This document shows positions 32,787 through 44,455 of a DNA stretch of 51,042 nucleotides, piece after piece (the first letter of the stretch is position 1; each line of letters begins with the position of its first letter). Origin of the DNA: Branchiostoma floridae (taxonomy: Eukaryota > Chordata > Leptocardii > Amphioxiformes > Branchiostomatidae). The DNA lies in contig NC_049979.1 in NCBI RefSeq assembly GCF_000003815.2, positions 15,912,393-15,963,434 of the forward strand, read 5' to 3'. The notes below the pieces were generated by a model that worked only from the letters and a program-made list of their open reading frames with translations, did not search any database and was not told the origin of the DNA. Both the position numbers and the translations under genes were made by a program.

Positions 32787-32790
32787 TTAA

Positions 32791-33921
32791 TAGGGCGGCG
32801 CTTGTACCTTATATGACGTCATAGATGACATAATTTCGACGCATTTTAAAGTTTCCATCAGATGTCGTTATATTGTGGAAAAACAAACACCGTTTTTCAT
32901 TTTTCTAGTTAAAAAGTCAGCATATTCATGTACAGGCCCTAGGCACCCCCCTCCCCCTTTTTCACCCCCCCCCCCCCTTAGAACTACCATTACGGGTAAC
33001 TTTAATCGATTCTGGCGGGCAGAATTTTCCAAAATCATATCTTTCTCTATGTCATTTGATTGGAGCCGACCTCTGTCGTTCACCTATCGCATACATGTTC
33101 GCGATGCCGTGCATTAGTATGACTTAAATGGGCATTAAAGCTGAAATCTTGGTGCTTTAAGCCCTAACTTAAGGAGAAACTGGGTTTACTGACTTTCGGT
33201 TCATAGCTCCTTAACGCGGCGATCTTTTTTTCTTTCGGTGGTATGTAGTAATAGCCTATTAAAAGCACTACACATCTTTGCCGCGCTTATTCCAACTGCC
33301 CGCTTCTAGCGCCGACAATAAGATCCAGTTTGTGCTTTGCACTGTGTAAGAATGCATTCTTGCACACATTTGGGGCGCATTGTGCTTCTTAAGGGGCCGT
33401 TCACGGCGAAGTAGTTAAGAGTTTGGTGTCGGACTCGTTTGATTCTGAAAGTGTGAGATCTGGTCTACTGCTCCATGTCAAAATCTGGCACATTCTTCAT
33501 TTTACTTACAAGCGACGAACTTAAAACGCGACCCCCTGCTGTTTTCCTTGAGCAACCTCTGACGTCACTCCGTGACGTCAGCGATGCCAACTTTTAAAGA
33601 CGGTTTTCTACCGATGTGTAGCACCGAAACGACGGAGAGTGCACATACTTTCCCGGACAAGTTTATGGGCAGACTTTGCACCCCATTTTATCCGTTTTCA
33701 GAAAAGCGATGTCAGAAAAAAGCATGTTTTTTAATGTTTCTGTATTATAACGTAGGTTCAATATGCATCTAGGCTTGATAGCCTCAAAATACGGTGTTTT
33801 TGACCTGACTTTAAACCGCTCCTGTGGGAAAAGTAACCATCGGAGACAAACCAAATTTGGATATATGGTAGATATGAACTTTTTAAGTAATAAAAATACA
33901 TATTGAGAAAAAATGTCCCTC
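32791..33921 (+). mobile_element. T6
   Basis: Complete, 'gcagac / gatgtcag' subtype. Private change 'aatacggtgttt'. Confidence 0.85.
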
Positions 33922-33925
33922 TTAA

Positions 33926-34587
33926 GGTTCCGGGTCGGAGTTCAAATCTGACCGGAGTTGGCGGAAGGGTGGTGTAATAGGCCGGAAGTGCGCTGTTGTC
34001 TCCCTAACTTTTGCTCCCTATGGCTTGGTGATCGTTATAGCTGAGCATAGATTTGTCGTATTTTCTGAAAAGCCCGTGGGTTGTATTGTTTTTGTGCGAG
34101 GAGTAGTTGGTCGGCCAGCGAAACCATTTTTGTATTAGTCCGCTGCAACGGTGATGCGGTTTTTTCGCCTGATGACCCAAATAGCGGCGTTTTTCATGCG
34201 ATTTCGAAGAAATGACGTCATCGGAGATTGCAAAAAAGTTATCACATGGAATTTTTTTATTTTCATTTTACACAAACATGAAGAATTTAGCTTCTCTACC
34301 ACGTAGGCCGTTATCCTGGGAAAATTCGTTTTTTCCAAGCAGCTTCGATCAAAAAAGTGTTAAAAAATGATAGTTTTCGGGTCCAAAATTAAAATTTTAC
34401 TACATATTCTAACCAAAATAAAGAGGCAACAGACGGTACCAATAGGTTTGTCGGAAAGAGACAGTAAACGGCTTTCCGCCATATTGATTAAGTTTCGCGT
34501 CCTACGTTTACTAGCGGAACTGTAGCCCTTCGGCCTGAGGCTGCCCGCCAACCTCCGAAATCGTAAAAGAAACTCCGGTCCGATACC
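33926..34587 (+). mobile_element. HM3
   Basis: Complete. It has 'ttttacacaaac' like the chimera and HM4, where most copies have 'gcacaaac'. Confidence 0.85.
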
Positions 34588-34591
34588 TTAA

Positions 34592-35717
34592 TAGGGCGGC
34601 GCTTGTACCTTATATGACGTCATAGATGACATAATTTCGACGCATTTTAAAGTTTCCATCAGATGTCGTTATATTGTGGAAAAACAAACACCGTTTTTCA
34701 TTTTTCTAGTTAAAAAGTCAGCATATTCATGTACAGGCCCTAGGCACCCCCCTCCCCCTTTTCACCCCCCCCCCCCTTAGAACTACCATTACGGGCAACT
34801 TTAATCGATTCTGGCGGGCAGAATTTTCCAAAATCATATCTTTCTCTATGTCATTTGATTGGAGCCGACCTCTGTCGTTCACCTATCGCATATGTTCGCG
34901 ATGCCGTTCATTAGTATGACTTAAATGGGCATTAAAGCTGAAATCTTGGTGCTTTAAGCCCTAACTTAAGGAGAAACTGGGTTTACTGACTTTCGGTTCA
35001 TAGCTCCTTAACGCGGCGATCTTTTTTTCTTTCGGTGGTATGTAGTAATAGCCTATTAAAAGCACTACACATCTTTGCCGCGCTTATTCCAACTGCCCGC
35101 TTCTAGCGCCGACAATAAGATCCAGTTTGTGCTTTGCACTGTGTAAGAATGCATTCTTGCACACATTTGGGGCGCATTGTGCTTCTTAAGGGGCCGTTCA
35201 CGGCGAAGTAGTTAAGAGTTTGGTGTCGGACGCGTTTGATTCTGAAAGTGTGAGATCTGGTCTACTGCTCCATGTCAAAATCTGGCACATTCTTCATTTT
35301 ACTTACAAGCGACGAACTTAAAACGCGACCCCCTGCTGTTTTCCTTGAGCAACCTCTGACGTCACTCCGTGACGTCAGCGATGCCAACTTTTAAAGACGG
35401 TTTTCTACCGATGTGTAGCACCGAAACGACGGAGAGTGCACATACTTTCCCGGACAAGTTTATGGGCAGACTTTGCACCCCATTTATCCGTTTTCAGAAA
35501 AGCGATGTCAGAAAAAAGCATGTTTTTTAATGTTTCTGTATTAAAACGTAGGTTCAATATGCATCTAGGCTTGATAGCCTCAAAATACAGTGTTTTTGAC
35601 CTGACTTTAAACCGCTCCTGTGGGAAAAGTAACCATCGGAGACAAACCAAATTTGGATATATGGTAGATATGAACTTTTTAAGTAATAAAAATACATATT
35701 GAGAAAAAATGTCCCTC
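34592..35717 (+). mobile_element. T7
   Basis: Complete, 'gcagac / gatgtcag' subtype, with a 2-bp loss in 'cgcatatgttcgcg' and the private change 'gccgttcatt'. Confidence 0.85.
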
Positions 35718-35721
35718 TTAA

Positions 35722-36384
35722 GGTTCCGGGTCGGAGTTCAAATCTGACCGGAGTTGGCGGAAGGGTGGTGTAATAGGCCGGAAGTGCGCTGTTGTCTCCC
35801 TAACTTTTGCTCCCTATGGCTTGGTGATCGTTATAGCTGAGCATAGATTTGTCGTATTTTCTGAAAAGCCCGTGGGTTGTATTGTTTTTGTGCGAGGAGT
35901 AGTTGGTCGGCCAGCGAAATCATTTTTGTATTAGTCCGCTGCAACGGTGATGCGGTTTTTTCGCCTGATGACCCAAATAGCGGCGTTTTTCATGCGATTT
36001 CGAAGAAATGAAGTCATCGGAGATTGCAAAAAAGTTATCACATGGAATTTTTTTTATTTTCATTTTACACAAACATGAAGAATTGAGCTTCTCTACCACG
36101 TAGGCCGTTATCCTGGGAAAATTCGTTTTTTCCAAGCAGCTTCGATCAAAAAAGTGTTAAAAAATGATAGTTTTCGGGTCCAAAATTAAAATTTTACTAC
36201 ATATTCTAACCAAAATAAAGAGGCAACATACGGTACCAATAGGTTTGTCGGAAAGAGACAGTAAACGGCTTTCCGCCATATTGATTATGTTTCGCGTCCT
36301 ACGTTTACTAGCGGAACTGTAGCCCTTCGGCTTGAGGCTGCCCGCCAACCTCCGAAATCGTAAAAGAAACTCCGGTCCGATACC
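35722..36384 (+). mobile_element. HM4
   Basis: Complete (663 bp). Its CRE is mutated to TGAAGTCA. It is the most diverged HM copy by eye. Confidence 0.85.
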
Positions 36385-36388
36385 TTAA

Positions 36389-37518
36389 TAGGGCGGCGCT
36401 TGTACCATATATGACGTCATAGATGACGTAATTTCGACGCATTTTAAAGTTTCCATCAGATGTCGTTATATTGTGTAAAAACAAACACCGTTTTTCGTTT
36501 TTCTAGTTAAAAAGTCAGCATATTCATGTACAGGCCCTAGGCGCCCCCCTCCCCCTTTTTCACCCCCCCCCCCCCCTTAGAACTACCATAACGGGCAACT
36601 TTAATCGATTCTGGCGGGCAGAATTTTCCAAAATCATATCTTTCTCTATGTCATTTGATTGGAGCCGACCTCTGTCGTTCACCTATCGCATATGTTCGCG
36701 ATGCCGTGCATTAGTATGACTTAAATGGGCATTTAAGCTGAAATCTTGGTGCTTTAAGCCCTAACTTAAGGAGAAACTGGGTTTACTGACTTTCGGTTCA
36801 TAGCTCCTTAACGCGGCGATCTTTTTTTCTTTCGGTGGTATGTAGTAATAGCCTATTAAAAGCATTACACATCTTTGCCGCGCTTATTCCAACTGCCCGC
36901 TTCTAGCGCCGACAATAAGATCCAGTTTGTGCTTTGCACTGTGTAAGAATGCATTCTTGCACACATTTGGGGCGCATTGTGCTTCTTAAGGGGCCGTTCA
37001 CGGCGAAGTAGTTAAGAGTTTGGTGTCGGACTCGTTTGATTCTGAAAGTGTGAGATCTGGTCTACTGCTCCATGTCAAAATCTGGCACATTCTTCATTTT
37101 ACTTACAAGCGACGAACTTAAAACGCGACCCCCTGCTGTTTTCCTTGAGCAACCTCTGACGTCACTCCGTGACGTCAGCGATGCCAACTTTTAAAGACGG
37201 TTTTCTACCGATGTGTAGCACCGAAACGACGGAGAGTGCACATACTTTCCCGGACAAGTTTATGGGCAAACTTTGCACCCCATTTTATCCGTTTTCAGAA
37301 AAGCGATGACAGAAAAAAGCATGTTTTTTAATGTTTCTGTATTATAACGTAGGTTCAATATGCATCTAGGCTTGATAGCCTCAAAATACAGTGTTTTTGA
37401 CCTGACTTTAAACCGCTCCTGTGGGAAAAGTAACCATCGGAGACAAACCAAATTTGGATATATGGTAGATATGAACTTTTTAAGTAATAAAAATACATAT
37501 TGAGAAAAAATGTCCCTC
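36389..37518 (+). mobile_element. T8
   Basis: Complete. It has 'agatgacgtaattt' near the left end, shared with T9, and 'gcaaac / gatgacag' on the right. Confidence 0.85.
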
Positions 37519-37522
37519 TTAA

Positions 37523-38184
37523 GGTTCCGGGTCGGAGTTCAAATCTGACCGGAGTTGGCGGAAGGGTGGTGTAATAGGCCGGAAGTGCGCTGTTGTCTCC
37601 CTAACTTTTGCTCCCTATGGCTTGGTGATCGTTATAACTGAGCATAGATTTGTCGTATTTTCTGAAAAGCCCGTGGGTTGTATTGTTTTTGTGCGAGGAG
37701 TAGTTGGTCGGCCAGCGAAACCATTTTTGTATTAGTCCGCTGCAACGGTGATGCGGTTTTTTCGCCTGATGACCCAAATAGCGGCGTTTTTCATGCGATT
37801 TCGAAGAAATGACGTCATCGGAGATTGCAAAAAAGTTATCACATGGAATTTTTTTATTTTCATTTTGCACAAACATGAAGAATTTAGCTTCTCTACCACG
37901 TAGGCCGTTATCCTGGGAAAATTCGTTTTTTCCAAGCAGCTTCGATCAAAAAAGTGTTAAAAAATGATAGTTTTCGGGTCCAAAATTAAAATTTTACTAC
38001 ATATTCTAACCAAAATAAAGAGGCAACAGACGGTACCAATAGGTTTGTCGGAAAGAGACAGTAAACGGCTTTCCGCCATATTGATTAAGTTTCGCGTCCT
38101 ACGTTTACTAGCGGAACTGTAGCCCTTCGGCCTGAGGCTGCCCGCCAACCTCCGAAATCGTAAAAGAAACTCCGGTCCGATACC
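37523..38184 (+). mobile_element. HM5
   Basis: Complete, but the right TTAA is replaced by TGAA and the array stops here. Dispersed repeat X follows directly. Confidence 0.85.
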
Positions 38185-38406
38185 TGAACGCCCTTGCAGT
38201 TCCAGTGCAAAATGCTAGGGACCCAAGCACTGCTTCTTCTCCAGGACAAAACGTACAAAACCGGAAGCACTGCTGCAGTTCCAAGGCTACATGCCATGGG
38301 CCCAAAATCGATCTGGACCTTCTTATTTCCAACTCCTACCCACATACCAAATATCATTACAATCCATTCTGAGGCTCTTAAGTTATGCTGACCACAACTA
38401 CCCGGA
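38185..38406 (-). repeat. dispersed repeat X copy (minus strand)
   Basis: Read on minus it has 'ggattgtaatgatatttggt', 'gtaggagttgga', 'gattttgggcccatgg' and 'gaactgcagcagtgcttcc', matching the copies at 16540 and 10471. Confidence 0.55.
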
Positions 38407-38559
38407 AACACAAATACACACAGACACACAGACGCACAGACGCACGCACACACGCGCGCGCACACATACACACACACACACACACACACGCACACACACA
38501 CACGCACACACACACACAGACACACAGACGCACAGACGCACACACACACACACACACAG

Positions 38560-38597
<38 letters not shown>

Positions 38598-38598
38598 G
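38407..38598. repeat. (CA)n/(CACACAGACG) microsatellite
   Basis: A long CA tract with CAGACG and CGCG interruptions runs into a gap. The Thr/His and Cys/Val frames across it are artefacts. Confidence 0.95.
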
Positions 38599-38746
38599 NN
38601 NNNNNNNNNNNNNNNNNNNNNNNNNNNNNNNNNNNNNNNNNNNNNNNNNNNNNNNNNNNNNNNNNNNNNNNNNNNNNNNNNNNNNNNNNNNNNNNNNNNN
38701 NNNNNNNNNNNNNNNNNNNNNNNNNNNNNNNNNNNNNNNNNNNNNN
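38599..38746. other. assembly gap (148 N)
   Basis: It follows the CA tract. The non-round size suggests an estimated length. Confidence 0.99.
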
Positions 38747-38785
38747 GAGCTATGTTTGGGGTACCCGGATTGAGGAATAACACGA

Positions 38786-38961
38786 CGTGAAGTTGCTCAA
38801 AACACGAGAATCCACACGAAACGTGCCAATTCTCAAACGCCGCTATCTTTGCACGTGTGCGGAGTTACTGTCGCGTGACGGTAACCGCACGCGTGTAAAG
38901 ATAGCGTCGCTTGAAGAATAGCACGTTTCGTGCCGATTGACGAGTTTTGAGCAACTTCACG
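38786..38961. repeat. 176-bp near-perfect palindrome
   Basis: It begins CGTGAAGTTGCTCAAAAC and ends GTTTTGAGCAACTTCACG. The arms pair through 'gcacgaaacgtgc'-like and 'cgctatctttgcacg'-like blocks right to the tip (GTTACTGTCG/TGACGGTAAC) with few mismatches. It is CpG-rich. As RNA it would form an ~85-bp hairpin. Confidence 0.85.
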
Positions 38962-39771
38962 CAAACTCCGAACGCGTGCATTACCTCGCTCCGTGTTTTC
39001 GTGGGCGCAAAAGCGACGGGCATAGCGGCGGACATTGCGCGTGCCGAGGTACCTCGCGTAGTCAACAGACACGTGCATGACCTCAAAGTAACCCGAATTG
39101 GCACGTAATCCATGTACACAAGAAGCGGAAAGCGGTGGCGTAAAACGGAGCGCATTGATACGATGAGTAACGTGTCGCAAACGTCGGACTTGAAATGCGT
39201 AAATTTCCTTTAAAAAAACAGGAGTCTACAGCGGTAGATTGGAACATCATAGCCGCTATTTTGCAACGCACAATGCTTTGCGAGGTCGGGCGCACAATTC
39301 CTCATTATAACCGAATAGAAAGTCGCACGACGTGCGTTACCTCATTACAGAGCCCAGCATTTGCACAGCGTAAACAACATATTTTGTGTAAACAAACATT
39401 TTTGACGCAGCGATACAAAGCTAGTAGTAGATGATTACTTATTTACAAAGAACTTACAACGAAAACTGATGATTTAGTTTGGTACTTTGGAGGAGCGAGT
39501 AGTAAACTTACAAGCGATACGAGGAAATGCTCCGCCGACACCGTAACATTTTCTACTATATCTAACCAATCTATTTACGGCGTACGTAGCTGAAAATAAA
39601 TGATAAACATTACAAAACAGAATTCATACCTTGTACTATGTGTGACTTAACCACAGCTTCCCAAAGGCTGGCTCGCTGAATCTAAACAAGTAGTGACGCA
39701 GGTTGTAAATAAAGAGCTGAAAGAAACGGCCCGACTGTAAACACGATTGTTGTTCGAATGACGCGGCTAAA
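38962..39771. other. CpG-rich unassigned insert between array halves
   Basis: Unlike T or HM. 38962-39190 is rich in CG dinucleotides and then becomes AT-rich. No recognised coding frame. It ends CTAAA directly before HM6. Confidence 0.4.
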
Positions 39772-40433
39772 GGTTCCGGGTCGGAGTTCAAATCTGACCG
39801 GAGTTGGCGGAAGGGTGGTGTAATAGGCCGGAAGTGCGCTGTTGTCTCCCTAACTTTTGCTCCCTATGGCTTGGTGATCGTTATAGCTGAGCATAGATTT
39901 GTCGTATTTTCTGAAAAGCCCGTGGGTTGTATTGTTTTTGTGCGAGGAGTAGTTGGTCGGCCAGCGAAACCATTTTTGTATTAGTCCGCTGCAACGGTGA
40001 TGCGGTTTTTTCGCCTGATGACCCAAATAGCGGCGTTTTTCATGCGATTTCGAAGAAATGACGTCATCGGAGATTGCAAACAAGTTATCACATGGAATTT
40101 TTTTATTTTCATTTTGCACAAACATGAAGAATTTAGCTTCTCTACCACGTAGGCCGTTATCCTGGGAAAATTCGTTTTTTCCAAGCAGCTTCGATCAAAA
40201 AAGTGTTAAAAAATGATAGTTTTCGGGTCCAAAATTAAAATTTTACTACATATTCTAACCAAAATAAAGAGGCAACAGACGGTACCAATAGGTTTGTCGG
40301 AAAGAGACAGTAAACGGCTTTCCGCCATATTGATTAAGTTTCGCGTCCTACGTTTACTAGCGGAACTGTAGCCCTTCGGCCTGAGGCTGCCCGCCAACCT
40401 CCGAAATCGTAAAAGAAACTCCGGTCCGATACC
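39772..40433 (+). mobile_element. HM6
   Basis: Complete. The left flank is CTAAA, not TTAA. It shares 'gcaaacaagttatc' only with HM7. Confidence 0.85.
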
Positions 40434-40437
40434 TTAA

Positions 40438-41564
40438 TAGGGCGGCGCTTGTACCTTATATGACGTCATAGATGACGTAATTTCGACGCATTTTAAAGTT
40501 TCCATCAGATGTCGTTATACTGTGTAAAAACAAACACCGTTTTTCATTTTTCTAGTTAAAAAGTCAGCATATTCATGTACAGACCCTAGGCGCCCCCCTC
40601 CCCCTTTTTCACCCCCCCCCCCCTTAGAACTACCATTACGGGCAACTTTAATCGATTCTGGCGGGCAGAATTTTCCAAAATCATATCTTTCTCTATGTCA
40701 TTTGATTGGAGCCGACCTCTGTCGTTCACCTATCGCATATGTTCGCGATGCCGTGCATTAGTATGACTTATATGGGCATTAAAGCTGAAATCTTGGTGCT
40801 TTAAGCCCTAACTTAAGGAGAAACTGGGTTTACTGACTTTCGGTTCATAGCTCCTTAACGCGGCGATCTTTTTTTCTTTCGGTGGTATGTAGTAATAGCC
40901 TATTAAAAGCACTACACATATTTGCCGCGCTTATTCCAACTGCCCGCTTCTAGCGCCGACAATAAGATCCAGTTTGTGCTTTGCACTGTGTAAGAATGCA
41001 TTCTTGCACACATTTGGGGCGCATTGTGCTTCTTAAGGGGCCGTTCACGGCGAAGTAGTTAAGAGTTTGGTGTCGGACGCGTTTGATTCTGAAAGTGTGA
41101 GATCTGGCCTACTGCTCCATGTCAAAATCTGGCACATTCTTCATTTTACTTACAAGCGACGAACTTAAAACGCGACCCCCTGCTGTTTTCCTTGAGCAAC
41201 CTCTGACGTCACTCCGTGACGTCAGCGATGCCAACTTTTAAAGACGGTTTTCTACCGATGTGTAGCACCGAAACGACGGAGAGTGCACATACTTTCCCGG
41301 ACAAGTTTATGGGCAAACTTTGCACCCCATTTTATCCGTTTTCAGAAAAGCGATGTCAGAAAAAAGCATGTTTTTTAATGTTTCTGTATTATAACGTAGG
41401 TTCAATATGCATCTAGGCTTGATAGCCTCAAAATACAGTGTTTTTGACCTGACTTTAAACCGCTCCTGTGGGAAAAGTAACCATCGGAGACAAACCAAAT
41501 TGGATATATGGTAGATATGAACTTTCTGAGTAATACAAATACATATTGAGAAAAGATGTCCCTC
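40438..41564 (+). mobile_element. T9
   Basis: Complete. A hybrid of subtypes ('gcaaac' with 'gatgtcag'), with 'acatatttgccg' shared with T10. Confidence 0.85.
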
Positions 41565-41568
41565 TTAA

Positions 41569-42697
41569 GAGGGCNNNNNNNNNNNNNNNNNNNNNNNNNN
41601 NNNNNNNNNNNNNNNNNNNNNNNNNNNNNNNNNNNNNNNNNNNNNNNNNNNNNNNNNNNNNNNNNNNNNNNNNNNNNNNNNNNNNNNNNNNNNNNNNNNN
41701 NNNNNNNNNNNNNNNNNNNNNNNNNNNNNNNNNNNNNNNNNNNNNNNNNNNNNNNNNNNNNNNNNNNNNNNNNNNNNNNNNNNNNNNNNNNNNNNNNNNN
41801 NNNNNNNNNNNNNNNNNNNNNNNNNNNNNNNNNNNNNNNNNNNNNNNNNNNNNNNNNNNNNNNNNNNNNNNNNNNNNNNNNNNNNNNNNNNNNNNNNNNN
41901 NNNNNNNNNNNNNNNNNNNNNNNNNNNNNNNNNNNNNNNNNNNNNNNNNNNNNNNCTGGGTTTACTGACTTTCGGTTCATAGCTCCTTAACGCGGCGATC
42001 TTTTTTTCTTTCGGTGGTATGTAGTAATAGCCTATTAAAAGCACTACACATATTTGCCGCGCTTATTCCAACTGCCCGCTTCTAGCGCCGACAATAAGAT
42101 CCAGTTTGTGCTTTGCACTGTGTAAGAATGCATTCTTGCACACATTTGGGGCGCATTGTGCTTCTTAAGGGGCCGTTCACGGCGAAGTAGTTAAGAGTTT
42201 GGTGTCGGACGCGTTTGATTCTGAAAGTGTGAGATCTGGCCTACTGCTCCATGTCAAAATCTGGCACATTCTTCATTTTACTTACAAGCGACGAACTTAA
42301 AACGCGACCCCCTGCTGTTTTCCTTGAGCAACCTCTGACGTCACTCCGTGACGTCAGCGATGCCAACTTTTAAAGACGGTTTTCTACCGATGTGTAGCAC
42401 CGAAACGACGGAGAGTGCACATACTTTCCCGGACAAGTTTATGGGCAAACTTTGCACCCCATTTTATCCGTTTTCAGAAAAGCGATGTCAGAAAAAAGCA
42501 TGTTTTTTAATGTTTCTGTATTATAACGTAGGTTCAATATGCATCTAGGCTTGATAGCCTCAAAATACAGTGTTTTTGACCTGACTTTAAACCGCTCCTG
42601 TGGGAAAAGTAACCATCGGAGACAAACCAAATTTGGATATATGGTAGATATGAACTTTTTGAGTAATAAAAATACATATTGAGAAAAAATGTCCCTC
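41569..42697 (+). mobile_element. T10, interior masked by a 381-N gap
   Basis: GAGGGC at 41569-41574 starts the unit and 41956-42697 is its right part. The implied length, gap included, is 1129 bp, exactly a T unit. So the Ns at 41575-41955 almost certainly hide T sequence and the gap is correctly sized. Confidence 0.85.
41575..41955. other. assembly gap (381 N) inside T10
   Basis: A run of N. The size agrees with the missing part of one T unit. Confidence 0.99.
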
Positions 42698-42701
42698 TTA
42701 A

Positions 42702-43363
42702 GGTTCCGGGTCGGAGTTCAAATCTGACCGGAGTTGGCGGAAGGGTGGTGTAATAGGCCGGAAGTGCGCTGTTGTCTCCCTAACTTTTGCTCCCTATGGC
42801 TTGGTGATCGTTATAGCTGAGCATAGATTTGTCGTATTTTCTGAAAAGCCCGTGGGTTGTATTGTTTTTGTGCGAGGAGTAGTTGGTCGGCCAGCGAAAC
42901 CATTTTTGTATTAGTCCGCTGCAACGGTGATGCGGTTTTTTCGCCTGATGACCCAAATAGCGGCGTTTTTCATGCGATTTCGAAGAAATGACGTCATCGG
43001 AGATTGCAAACAAGTTATCACATGGAATTTTTTTATTTTCATTTTGCACAAACATGAAGAATTTAGCTTCTCTACCACGTAGGCCGTTATCCTGGGAAAA
43101 TTCGTTTTTTCCAAGCAGCTTCGATCAAAAAAGTGTTAAAAAATGATAGTTTTCGGGTCCAAAATTAAAATTTTACTACATATTCTAACCAAAATAAAGA
43201 GGCAACAGACGGTACCAATAGGTTTGTCGGAAAGAGACAGTAAACGGCTTTCCGCCATATTGATTAAGTTTCGCGTCCTACGTTTACTAGCGGAACTGTA
43301 GCCCTTCGGCCTGAGGCTGCCCGCCAACCTCCGAAATCGTAAAAGAAACTCCGGTCCGATACC
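42702..43363 (+). mobile_element. HM7
   Basis: Complete and by eye nearly identical to HM6, 2930 bp away (HM + T + T + three TTAA), which suggests a recent local duplication. Confidence 0.85.
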
Positions 43364-43367
43364 TTAA

Positions 43368-43398
43368 TAGGGCGGCGCTTGTACCTTATATGACGTCA
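43368..43398 (+). mobile_element. T11 stub
   Basis: Only the first 31 bp of T remain. Identity stops exactly at a TGACGTCA site, where an unrelated sequence with CACGTG and an X-box begins. Confidence 0.75.
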
Positions 43399-43415
43399 CG
43401 TGTTACCTAGGCAAC
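43391..43415. promoter_or_regulatory. CRE - E-box - RFX X-box cluster
   Basis: TGACGTCA (43391-43398) overlaps CACGTG (43397-43402) and is followed by GTTACCTAGGCAAC (43402-43415), a perfect match to the palindromic RFX consensus GTTRCC-N2-GGYAAC. A possible donor (GTGTCAG|GTATAC) lies about 55 bp downstream. This could be a promoter; X-boxes mark ciliary genes. Confidence 0.4.
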
Positions 43416-44455
43416 CAACAAGCGCAAAGCATCTCGGTCTGGGCGATACTATTTATTTTGAGGGGTGTCAGGTATACTATAATACATGTAATAATGAATC
43501 TATTAGTATCGCCAAGTTTCTTTTTTAATCACCTTGGTATCGCATTGTGGCAAAATTGATGGACAGATTTCATCATAAACCCTGCTAAAAGAAATGATTT
43601 CATTGCTTTCAGTCCACACAAAAGTTAGTGTGATATTTATATTTTGCAAATAAAAAAATATGGTTGAAATGAATAATGGATTATCCCAAGTTCGCCACTG
43701 TACCCTAACTTCGCCATGCTACTTTGTGTTTACTTCATTTTTAAGGTGGAAACTTGGAAGATTGTTGACTTATCGATCGAACGTACGAAGCATTTCGGTA
43801 GTTCGATTTTCCCAGATAATATCCAAGGAGATCCTACGGTAGCATAAGATAGTATCAAAAGCTGGTAGAGGAGTGGAACCGGCCTAGGAGTGTTTATGCG
43901 ACCTGATTGGAGACTATTTCCAAAATACAGAATGGACTCAATGGAGACATAAAAAGGTAAGATCGTGTTACATTTTCTGTAGATAATCTGAGAAACCAAG
44001 TCAATAGATACAGTGTAACAATGTGGTAAGTTGTAAGTTATGTCGATAACACTAATAATGTTACATTTTTTTGGAAAAACGACAGATTATAACCATCTGT
44101 TGGCTGCAACGTCGGGGGTAAATGTTGGCAAGGGAAATACAACATAGCTACAGTTTTGATTTCACATCCAGCCAAGAAAACTCCCGAATATAGGAATAAG
44201 CATTACTTAATTCTATTTATACAAAATCTTAGCGGAAGGTGTCGGGAAATTCAGATGGAATTTTAATAGCTCTAGCCAAGCGATCGTAACAAAAGATACG
44301 CATGTAATTCTCCCCGTCTGGCTGTTGTGTCACTTAACATAAGAGCCTTGACAAATTGTTCGGGGATTTATCCGAAGTACCACTTCAATCTGTGGGATTC
44401 CCTGGGAGGAGCCACCTTTTTAACATTGTAAAATGCTCAGTTTCAGAATTCATTA
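43416..44455. other. unassigned stretch
   Basis: I see no supported gene and no tandem structure. Confidence 0.35.

Larger units (their letters stand above)
24477..43398. repeat. composite tandem array of TTAA-flanked elements T and HM
   Basis: T (~1.13 kb) runs from TAGGGCGGCGCTTG to AAATGTCCCTC. HM (662 bp) runs from GGTTCCGGGTCGGAG to CTCCGGTCCGATACC. Successive copies share a single TTAA. HM ends are inverted repeats (GGTWYCGGRYCGGAG, with weaker similarity for about 65 bp). T ends share only AGGG next to TTAA. TTAA targeting is known for piggyBac and Kolobok transposons. No transposase is present, so both are non-autonomous. Order: T0 HM1 T1 chimera T2 T3 HM2 T4 T5 T6 HM3 T7 HM4 T8 HM5 [insertion] HM6 T9 T10 HM7 T11(stub). 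All copies have the same orientation. Confidence 0.88.

Noticed and set aside
38085-38783. Frames of 130-232 codons across the CA tract
   Set aside because: They are made of CA repeats and Ns.
41402-42044. Frames of 140-192 codons
   Set aside because: They consist mainly of the 381-N gap.
24865-43327. Recurring 60-91 codon frames in T and HM
   Set aside because: They repeat only because the DNA repeats. Several overlap on both strands and indels change them, with no motif.
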